Positions 55,101 to 64,000 of a DNA stretch of 64,000 nt are shown here, one piece after another. Source of the DNA: Polytrichum commune (Eukaryota > Streptophyta > Polytrichopsida > Polytrichales > Polytrichaceae); assembly GCA_950295325.1 (NCBI GenBank), contig OX485808.1:8620501-8684500 (forward strand), given 5' to 3'. Position numbers and translations under genes: made by a program. Every line of letters begins with the position of its first letter. Positions within the stretch are counted from its first letter, which is position 1. The notes beneath the pieces are model-generated. The model was given only the letters and a program-made list of their open reading frames with translations, searched no databases and was not told the DNA's origin.

Positions 55101-58100
55101 CCCTTCCTGCTCTCTGAGTAGCCTGCACCCTATGAGGCTAATACACATGAATACCAAGGGAAAGATCACCAATTCAAATAAAACTAAAATGCAATTTTGG
55201 ATCTTGCAGAAGGAAAATGTCCAGAGGGAACGATCAGGTTGAAGCACTGAACAAAGCTCTTCTCAAGGAACCACAAATTTTGCACATCAAGCAAAGCCTA
55301 AATGGAGATAATCAGCTTTCTGGACTATCAGCTTCAATTTGAGGTTTTGGACGCAGATGCATACCTGCTAATTGGTACAACAGAGAGTGAGTCCATGCCA
55401 GTTGCTGGGTCGTAATGCCGTTGCTTCACATACCCAGGATCAATAACATATCTGTTGACAGACACTTGCACTGTCATTTTTAACAGCTACTATCTGTAGT
55501 AATTGTGAACGATTGAAGGTGCCTATTTCCACAACGATCGGCGTTGACTTAACACAAAATGGACTGAAACATACAAAACATAATCAAGTGCTAAAACCTT
55601 CAATTGATTCCTATTTCTTGTAGAGTCCTGTGGAAGTGGTGAAACATACACAACACCATCCACAGTGAGGGAGGTCTCTGCCAAGTTGGTTGCTACAATG
55701 ATGCGCCTGCAGTCAGGTGGAGCTGGAAGAAAAACACGGGCCTGCATCAATCTACCCCACATAAATATCCATGAGAAAGCTAATAATTATTATAACAGAT
55801 TCTATTTATGTGCAGAACTAAGTATACGGCCTCCCATGATACTTTTAAGAACAAAGTTACAATTCCAGTTTAAAGCTGACCAATTGACAATGATGGATCA
55901 AATTACCAGAAACGGTGCAGAATTATTTAGAGCTGCATATATCATAAAATCGGGAGTATGAAGATAGCAATACTATTGCCCAGGAAGAATACTAGATGGA
56001 TGGTATTGTCACATGCCTGAAGCTCAGGAGGTAGGGATGCATAAAGAGGAAGGATGATAACATCAAGGCAGGAACCCTCCTCCATTGTCTTCACCTTCTC
56101 TTCAAGCATTTTTTGAGCCTTGTCAATCTCATCCTGTGAGCATAACCACCACAGTGCCATGAAATAAGATGAAGGAACTTAAGCCCAGATTGATCCTGGA
56201 AAATAGGTAAAAAAATGGATAAATCACAACATATACCTGTGGCCAACAAGTGGATATAGGAAAGTCAGACGAATGACGACAGCCATAATAGCTAAAGTTT
56301 GAGAGCTTATTGAGAGACAAATCAAGCCTATGGAGCAAGCCTGTCGAGCTCGTGCTTATCCTTCTAGTATCAATACAGCCTTGGGAAAATACAAAAGGTA
56401 AGACAACACAAACCTGGCCTGTCATAAAGAGGAGGATGTCCCCAGGAGGATTATTTACATGAATATCTGCACCAAGTTCAGCAAAAGGATTATATATTAA
56501 TTTGGCTTGCTAAACCTTGTCCCCTATGTGACACAACTACTTCCTTGGTGCCAAACAGAACAGATGCCAACAACTTGTTTGCACACAATCTAGACTAATT
56601 ACAGTGGCAGATTGTAATATCTGCAACATTTTTGTTCACAATACTTGACCAGCATCATCAATTACTGGCGCCAAGAAGATCATGAATCCAAATGGTCATG
56701 ACAATGTTACCACTTGATCATGCAGTGCTAAGGTAAGTGGGTCTAACAGGGACAATTTAAGCTCTGCACCCACTTCTCCTGGGATATTAAGCCCGCAAAT
56801 AGTATGAAATGAATAGCAAATCCAAATCAAGGCCGTAGCCATTTTTCTCATGATTTTTGAAGCTCATACAAACCTCTTATGCACTATCAAAGTGAAGATC
56901 CTCGTTCTTCCTGAATGAATACAGGTCCCCCCAACTATGTTCACTATTGAACCTAGAAATATTAACAAATTTTGAACAAACAGTCCAATCTCTTTTCTAT
57001 GCATGTCTTAATGGTGTCTGTTCTTAGATACACACCTAAGCGAACACCACTCAAATATAGGTGTCCAATTATGATAACCAAATTAGACCAACTTATCTTG
57101 AAGGAATCAATTCTGAAACATGAACTTGAGCCAAGACAACAGGAGGATTGGGTGCACTCACCCATGGCTGTCTGAACAGAGGATTCTAGATAACTTTGGG
57201 GTGGCTCTTCGCTGTAGAGAAGCTGTACAGGATACAACTTTCCTGGTACATTGACAACTGGGCAATTTGAAAAATACTTTGAAAACTTCTGCCCATCAAG
57301 GGTTGCTGACGTTATGACCACCTTTAACTCAGGGTCCCGGTTGGCAGCCACGCGCTTCAACAACCCTAGTAATATGTCCCTGCCCAAGAGAGAAGAGAAA
57401 TCAACAATGAGAGGGATTAATATTTTAAGGTTGTATATGCCATTACTTGCTGTAGAAGATGACTCAATACAGCAATTTGTTGACCTGCCATGTAATCCAG
57501 AAAGCTAAAACAACAACTTGAATGTTGAAGGTAAAAAATCCATCTCTAGGATACAGGATTCTGCTATCTCTAAACAAGCAAAAGAGTTTGGGTGGAAGCA
57601 GGAGTCATACGTGTTAAGACTACGTTCATGGGCTTCGTCAAGAATAAGTACTGAATATTGTCGAAACTCAGAATCAAATAAGCATTCACGGAGTAAACAA
57701 CCATCTGTCAGGTACCTGCATTATACCATTCCCAAATCAATTTCAGTGCTGTCACCACACACCACACTTCTAAAAAATCTGACCACTGGAATGCATTACA
57801 ATTGTGATCAATATTACTTCTATTGTGGTATACACCTATGTGTAACTCAAATTTTGACTCAAATGTTGACTCAAGTGTGATGCACCCCAAACACTCACAT
57901 GAAATACGAGACTTGGAGAAAGCACCAAGTTTCACAAAGTAAGAGGCTACATCACGCACTTTATGTACGTATTTTTGGATGTCCGATCCTCAAATCTAAT
58001 GGAATAGCCAACTTCATCACCAAGTTGAACACCCATTTCATAAGCTACTCGGCTGCACCACAAATCACATACCAACAAAGACATACAGAAATCAGTCAAA

Positions 58101-59439
58101 GTTAATCACTTGTCCTACTACCTGATTAAAAAAGCTTGAATCTCTCTGGAGACGTTCTATTATACCACCACACAACCATGAGATTGCAGTATCAAACGCA
58201 TTTCTACATACATGTTATCCAGTATTAAAATATACTGAAATGTCAAACATGAAAGGTAACTAAGGATGTGCAACATTATGAATAAGCCCTAAACCAACAG
58301 CATTGCATTACAGAAGAAGCTGATGAGGATATATTAATATCATACCGAGCAACAGTAACTGCTGCCACTCGTCGAGGCTGAGTTACACCAATAACACCAC
58401 TTTTGGTGTATCCTGCCCTGTGCAAAATCTGTGCAAGCTGTGTTGTTTTCCTGGGACATGACATCCATGGCTTAAGATAAACGTTCCTTGCAGAATTTCA
58501 TGTTGCCATAACAAGTTGCAGCACAGTACTGACCTACATGTCTTTACTGGAGCACTTTGATCAGTGGTTCATAAATACTCTGAGGCAAGAAACACATTCA
58601 GAACTTAGATTAAATTCAACGTGTAGGTTGTATTTCTGATTTGAATGTGTTCCATACAATCCCAGCTTTATCCTCTTTCATGCTTTCCATTGACTAAAGG
58701 AGAAATAGTGCAGACCTTTTATGATCCAACAACAGCCTAAAAGTGAATTCACAAATGATATAGAGTCACTCATATTTTTTCCTTAATTCAATGTGGACTA
58801 GAAGTAAGAGGAGGTATGTTGATGGTCGTCAGCTTGAGTTTTTCTGACTATCAACTACCACAAATCACAAAAATCCAGAAATTAGAATGCACTCAGTTTC
58901 TAGGTTGCATTTCTGAAGTCAAAGTGTTCCATACTATCCCACGTTCATCCTCTGTCATTCTTTCCATATGTCCCAGACTTGTGATGATCCTTCAAGAGCC
59001 TTAGAATGAATTTTCGACTGACATGGACTCACTTATAATTTTTTTCTTAGTTCAATCTGTAGGCTTTATTTCTGATGTCAAAGTGCTCCATACTACCCCA
59101 ACTTCATCTTCTTTCATGCTTTTCCATAGAAATATCCCAGACTTGTGATGATCGTCCAAGATCCTTCGAGTGAATTTTTGAATGATTTGATAGTTCTTGC
59201 ATTAATTCAATATGCACTACAAGTGAGGGGAGGCATGTTGATGAACACAGCTTGAGTTTTGAGTATCAACAACCACAAACTACAAACGTGCTTGTAAATT
59301 CTTTAGGGTTTAAGGTTTAGGGTTTAATGTCTCACCCAGAGCCTGTCTCCCCGATGATGACCACGACTCTGTTTTTGGCCACCGCCTCCACAATCTGATC
59401 CTCGTACTGGTTAATTGGCAGAAGCTTACGGGCCTCCAT
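52138..59439 (-). CDS. DEAH4: DEAH-box RNA helicase, DEAH4/RID1-like
   Basis: ATP-dependent nuclear RNA helicase of the DHX/Prp family; the plant DEAH4 (RID1) member is linked to pre-mRNA splicing. Seventeen exons (minus strand): 59439-59336, 58450-58346, 58052-57960, 57715-57611, 57379-57162, 56466-56414, 56133-56017, 55741-55650, 55451-55365, 55129-54915, 54582-54490, 54395-54272, 53989-53842, 53598-53529, 53199-53039, 52630-52452, 52303-52138. The 2130 coding bases join without a frame break into 709 aa, close to the family length. Motifs: I GETGSGKT (30-37), Ia TQPRRVAA (58-65), II DEAH (127-130), III SAT (160-162), [13 protein letters not shown] (about 283-294), [10 protein letters not shown] (330-337), then the HA2 winged-helix region (about 398-500) and OB-fold (about 560-650). 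It has no RS or S1 N-terminal extension, which separates it from Prp22-like helicases. Sixteen introns include one GC-AG intron; introns 1 and 5 hold repeats. Confidence 0.97.
55742..56016 (-). other. GC-AG intron of DEAH4
   Basis: The exon ends CTTCAG and the intron starts GCATGT instead of GT; it ends TTGATGCAG. Only this junction preserves the [12 protein letters not shown] reading expected of the family. Confidence 0.85.
56729..57105 (-). mobile_element. MITE-like family A copy in DEAH4 intron 5
   Basis: Left end CTAAGGTAAGTGGGTCTAAC, right end ACCAACTTATCTTGAAG, with a typical family A interior. It lies wholly within the intron between exons 5 and 6. Confidence 0.7.
58600..59260. repeat. 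Tandem repeats inside DEAH4 intron 1
   Basis: A module TAGGTTGTATTTCTGA..GTTCCATACAATCCCA, followed by CATGCTTTCCAT, recurs at about 58623, 58900 and 59060. A second block, AGGAGGTATGTTGATG..CAGCTTGAGTTTT, occurs at about 58808 and 59226. They account for most of the intron. Confidence 0.65.
59303..59325. repeat. Telomere-like tract at DEAH4 intron 1 start
   Basis: TTTAGGGTTTAAGGTTTAGG followed by GTTT, three imperfect TTTAGGG units, 11 bases inside the first intron on the minus strand. Confidence 0.65.
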
Positions 59440-60073
59440 GTTGTAAGCACTCGAACTTTGTCTTCAAATTCAATGCGCACAAGACATGCTACACATGGAT
59501 ACCTGCAAAATATGCAAAACAGAGTCCCATGCATTCATGAATAGAACTCCCCAAAACCCCGGCAAATACATTTCAATGTGGCCATGCCATTTTCAGCGAT
59601 GTAAGTATGCCTTCCAGATGGATATTACCATCTCCAGAACACAATGTCAAAGAAATTGTATCTACATTGCAGTTTTACTTTATTCAAAGAGGAGTCTCCG
59701 AAGCTTACCTTGGATTCTCTCAGAGTCTATAAAGCTTTAATTTTCGAAGATCGGCGATACTTACCGTCAATCCTGCGCAATTCAACATCAAGCCCTCGCA
59801 AGCATCACCCCTTCCAGAAAATTTTAGACCCAGAGGTGCTCAATCATGAGGATTACTGCTCCGGATGATGTTCCAAATTTAAGCAAAAATTGAGGTTGAC
59901 AAGACGAAATTGAAATGTGTAAATTCCAGGCATCAAAATTTGGGGAGCTCTCTCCGAATCATCCACCAAAACCCTAAATCCTAAAACCATGTCAATTTCA
60001 TAGCATGCAGAGTCTGAAAGTATGCCAAACTACTTACGTTTCTCCTGGTAGAGGGTCCTCTATTTCATCTTGA
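59440..60073 (-). promoter_or_regulatory. DEAH4 5' region with telo-box
   Basis: Upstream of the DEAH4 start. A probable 5' UTR acceptor (TTTTGCAG, minus strand) is near 59504. AAACCCTAAA at 59968-59977 is a telo-box motif, frequent in promoters of plant RNA-processing and translation genes, followed by a second degenerate copy. The assignment as promoter is inference from position. Confidence 0.4.
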
Positions 60074-60279
60074 CTACACTAAACATGAGATTTAGTGTGG
60101 CCCATACTATTTGTCATTGACCCACACTAATTGTCTTGCAAAAATTGGGTGACAATTAACAACTAAAGAGGGTGTCACATAACACTTGGTGCTACATGAC
60201 AATCACAAAGGCCACTCTAATTAACCTAACATGACACACCAATTTGCATGCCACAATAAATCATATGTTTTAGTGTAGT
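60074..60279. mobile_element. MITE-like family B copy
   Basis: TACACTAAACATGAGATTTA then GTGTGG at the left and the inverted ATCATATGTTTTAGTGTAGT at the right. The interior matches the copy at 7539-7710 in MDHAR intron 8. Confidence 0.65.
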
Positions 60280-60884
60280 GCCATAATATAGTTGTTGTGG
60301 GGATCCTAGCCAATCTTGATCACATGACAACACTAGAAGAGAAACTCCACTAATTTCTTTTTTGTATTGTGGGCTATAATACTTCTCTACAACCCATGTT
60401 AAATTCCAACCCACTTCAATGTTGTAGGTTAGAGTTAGTGTGAGTCACATTATTTGTTTTTTTGTGAGAATTTTGATGTGGGCAAGTGTGGGTGACTGTT
60501 TTATTTTACAGTCCTACTTTTGTCCTTGAGCTAAAACTCAATTACTCATTATAATCCACGATGCATCATACCAAAAGACTTACAAGAAGACATGGGGTCT
60601 TGGGCCCACGTTATTTCCACCCCAATTTAAGCAATTAGAGTGACCCACGTTTTATCTTCACCCACGCTAGTAGGATGATTTAGTGTAAATAAATTGTAAT
60701 TTGGTCAAAGTAGGTAGAATGCCCTCTACAATATTGGTTACACTAAACATAAGATTCAATATTACCTTTGAAATGGTGTGCAATGTTAATTGAAGTGGCC
60801 ATTGTGATTTATCATGTACCACTAAAGTGTCATGTGAATTTATTCTAAACCACTCTCTAGTTACCACCTAGTTACCACACTGTA
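60280..60884. other. Intergenic DNA with family B remnant
   Basis: TTACACTAAACATAAGATTC near 60737 looks like another family B end; a partner end is not clear. No gene seen. Confidence 0.35.
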
Positions 60885-62600
60885 TTGAAAGTGTGAAGGG
60901 CATGCCTCACCTGCGCCCATGCAACCAACCAACAAACATTTGAGGTTTAGTTACGTACACGAGGTTAATAACAGCAGGACCCAGTTGTTATCCATGTCGC
61001 ACACATTTAAACTACATCAAATTCATTGTAGTATTTCAAATTACAACACTCATTGCATAATGACATATGGGTGTTCAAACCTGTTTCTTGGCCATGATTG
61101 GGTTTCTCCAAGTAGAATACTCCTCTTGATGACTAGCCCTATTTTCTCTCACTTTTAACATGTACGGAATATCTACTACTCTAGTGAGTATACACAGAGC
61201 CAACCCCACCTCACACTTGCATGAATGGTAAAAAAAAGGAAGCTCCCCCTAGGGTTAGGGGTTTATATTGGAGTTCTTAACTATGGTAAGCTTTTTAAAC
61301 CCTGTTTTTACCATGGGTTAGAGACGTGGGTCACAACTCTAACTATGGTTATTTTGCTCCATTTATCTACATCCTTGTTACCTTTCATCATGGTAAGTAT
61401 GACCACTTTCCATGCATGTACATTTAGGATTTCCTGAGCATATAGTCGATTATTTATAAAGAAGACAATTGCTAGGTAAATTAATGTAAGAGTTTACCAT
61501 CAAATGTTTTAATGACATGGCATTGAGAGCTGACTTTTCAAAACGAAGTTTCGAACTTCCTCTTTTCAGAGGCCAAATCCTTCAAACTCTTCCTCATTGC
61601 AATACAAGGGTGGGTGGATGGGATTGTCTACAAGACTCTTGCATAATCCTTCATATCTACCCATATTCTAACATAACTTTACTTTGCATAAGAGAGTTAC
61701 ACATAACTATGCATAGTAGTATGTATGATATCACATAAGTATGTTATGTATTGAACTAGAATGCCATGTATAACCACATCCTCTATCTCCATACTTTGCA
61801 AACCTAAGGTGTCCACTACCATATGTGAAATTTCTGACTATCCCATGCTTTGGAGTTTAATCATTTACCTCCTTGCTCCAATACAAAGTACGCCTAACTA
61901 ATCCACTATGTGTATGAGGTACTTACAAGAAGATAAGTTCCTAGTAACCTTAACCAATAGAAATGCATAAAATGTCATAATCACAACACATTATTGTATT
62001 GAATGTGTGAAGGGCCTGCCTCACCTGTGCCCATGCAACCAACCAACAAAAAATTGAGGATTAGTTACATACACGAGGTAAATAACAGCATGACCCAGTT
62101 GTTATTCATGTCGCACACAACTATTCCATTTCAAATGCATCCAAGTATTTCAAGAAACCATACTCAATGTAAAAACAATAAATGAGTATACAAACATGTT
62201 CTTTTGCCATGATTGTGTTACTCCAAGTGGAATCCTCCTCTTGGTAGTAAATCCTAGTTAAATTTACTCTAAGTGTGTCTCTATTACCCTAACGTGTATA
62301 CACACTGCTCGCCGCCCCTCTCACCCGCGTGAATGGTGAAAAAGAAGCTCATTTTAGGGTTAAGGGTATATATTGGGGTACTTACCTGTGGTAAGTCCTC
62401 GTAACCCTATTTTTACCTTAGGTTACATACTTGGTTACCGTCTGTTACTAAGGTAATCTCATTCATCCGTCACCTCATTACTATCTTTACATGGTAAGCT
62501 TGAATTCTTTCCATGTATGTTGATTTAGTAATTTTTTGTATAATGGTCATTTGTCTTGAAATGACAATTATTTTAAGGTGTATTAGTGTAAGGTTTGAAA
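60885..62600 (+). repeat. Family D direct repeat, two copies about 1.1 kb apart
   Basis: Copies at about 60890-61500 and 62004-62600 share GTGTGAAGGGC, TGCCTCACCTG, CCCATGCAACCAACCAACAA, ACCCAGTTGTTAT, CTCCAAGT, TAGGGTTA and TTTCCATG..ATGT..GATTTAG in the same order. Between them lies unrelated AT-rich DNA. No long ORF is conserved between the copies. Confidence 0.6.
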
Positions 62601-62636
62601 TATAAGCTTAAGTATAACATGGCATAAAACAAGAAC

Positions 62637-62663
62637 GAGAGAGAGAGAGAGAGAGAGAGAGAG
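62637..62663. repeat. (GA)n microsatellite
   Basis: About 13 GA dinucleotides in a row. Confidence 0.9.
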
Positions 62664-62806
62664 TTCACTTTGATCAGAGCCTCGAGCTCATATGTGAACC
62701 CGGGATGGGTTTATTGACATAGTGTCCCATTGAATTATGAAATGGTACAAGGTAAGCTCAAAATGGTCCAAGTCATTCATCACGATTCAATGGGATTCTC
62801 TAGCTA

Positions 62807-63190
62807 ATAAAGTAGACATGCCTAATTTGATTACTTATCTTAATCAAACACCTATTTCTGAGTGCTATGATGTGATTGGGTGTGACTCCAAGAACAAATA
62901 CCAAAAAGACATATGTTCCAAAAAAATTGGACTACATGCTCAAATAACGATGACCGTTCTAGGTTCAATACTCAACATAATTAGTGGAGACCCATTCAAT
63001 GAACACAAGAATCTTCACTTTGATAATAAATAAGATATCCATATGAGCTCCGACAATCATGAGGAAAGCGACTATAAGCCTCGATTTAGATTTGCTAACC
63101 ATCTTGTACTAAGATACTCGTGTATTTCATATCCTAGAAGAAAGTGGGCTAGTCAAGAAAAAAGTAACCATTTAAGACCCATCTACCTCA
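62807..63190 (+). mobile_element. MITE-like family A copy, best-preserved reference
   Basis: Starts AAAGTAGACATGCCTAATTT and ends AAGACCCATCTACCTCAA; the two ends are inverted over about 28 bp (consensus AGGTAGAYRKGYCTWAATKG then KTTACTT). The interior contains GACATATGTTCC, TTCTAGGTTCAATACTCAAC, GAACACAAGAATCTTCAC, ATATGAGCTCCG and TTTCATATCCTAGAAG, all shared across the family. It has no coding capacity, so it is a non-autonomous DNA element. Confidence 0.75.
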
Positions 63191-64000
63191 ATAACATGAT
63201 TTGATTTACTGTACTTCCGGACTTGGCAAGGAATTAATGGTGTAGAAAACGTGACTTGACTTCACATGTTGTGCAAAGTGTGGGTCCTTGTGTGTGTGTA
63301 CCTAGTACCTATCTATCGGCAAGGTGTGCATTCTTGTGACATAAAGTCGACATTAACTCGAGCTTTGACGTAGGATCAAAGGAGATCCTAACTTATCCAC
63401 GTGTAATTTGCTCTCATGGCCTACAATGACTCCTTCACATGTTCTAAAGAAACCTACATTCTTTGACCTTCCTTAGAATGTTGCCATTCTATTTGAATTT
63501 GGATATTATATTTCACTATGCTCAAAACATTGTATCCTAGTAGGATACCTTGAATGAAATTCTAATGATAATGAAAACAAGAACAAGTGGTGTACGACAA
63601 AGGCTTGTTGTTTAGAACTCACACCCAAAAAAACACATGTGTACATTGAGATTGGTTTGTGTGCCTAGAGTACGTTAATGATCACAAGTTCAGTAGTTGA
63701 TACATTTGCTAGGATGACATAACATTATTTAGTGATGTAGTTGAGTTCACATTCTAAAAACAAAAGTCACCACAACCCAACTGTCACTATCCCATTGTTC
63801 AAAATGGTTGTAATAATGAGTGAACTGGCAACTACATAGTGCAATAGCATGAGCCAAGAGAGGGGCTCGGTCCCACCGACCTTGTTGACTGCAACATTGA
63901 CCCCCATGTCAGATGCCTTTGTTGTGTGGGAACTTGGAAGCAACCTCCACAACTGGATGGGGGGGGGGGGATGTTGCAAGCTAAAATTTGCCAAACATCT
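63191..64000. other. Gene-free right end of window
   Basis: No recognised gene. A 12-G run sits at 63959-63970. The minus-strand ORF 63767-63994 shows no known motif and may be a chance reading. Confidence 0.4.

Noticed and set aside
59310..59534. Minus-strand ORF of 74 codons at the DEAH4 start
   Set aside because: It is an out-of-frame reading over exon 1; the correct frame starts at 59439 and contains the Walker A motif.

Overview
The window is nuclear DNA of a land plant. It carries four multi-exon protein genes with canonical plant GT-AG introns, all of families typical of plants: a subtilisin-like protease, monodehydroascorbate reductase, a SCAR/WAVE-type protein and a DEAH4-type RNA helicase. 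Gene density is low (about one gene per 16 kb), and the intergenic DNA is AT-rich and full of MITE-like and tandem repeats, with short TTTAGGG-type telomeric tracts. I cannot name the species; a seed-free plant is possible but the sequence does not settle it. I saw no bacterial operon, phage, CRISPR array or intact transposase or reverse transcriptase. Layout: 1-570 is a tandem repeat entering from the left edge; 1266-4394 (+) is a complete two-exon secreted subtilase; 5465-5637 is an 82-bp-arm near-perfect hairpin; 6501-11745 (-) is a complete ten-exon MDHAR (434 aa), with a GC-rich block 1.75 kb upstream that holds a perfect five-unit heat-shock element and a tRNA-like B box; about 14-25.6 kb is gene-poor repeat DNA; 25600-32512 (-) is a SCAR-homology-domain gene whose readable exons end without a WH2/VCA region; 33-52 kb is gene-free and made mostly of tandem repeat blocks, including a five-copy CCAAT plus G-box array; 52138-59439 (-) is a complete 17-exon DEAH-box helicase (709 aa) with one GC-AG intron; 59.4-64 kb is repeats again. 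The exon chains of MDHAR and DEAH4 were read base by base and join in frame at every junction, so these two models are strong. The subtilase is equally clear. SCAR exons 1-4 are strong, and its 3' half is less certain. The four genes show no shared pathway; they are ordinary neighbours in a repeat-rich plant chromosome. The repeats are the most unusual content: one roughly 370-bp MITE-like family (inverted ends of about 28 bp, TTAA at the junctions) occurs about 15 times, several times inside introns.
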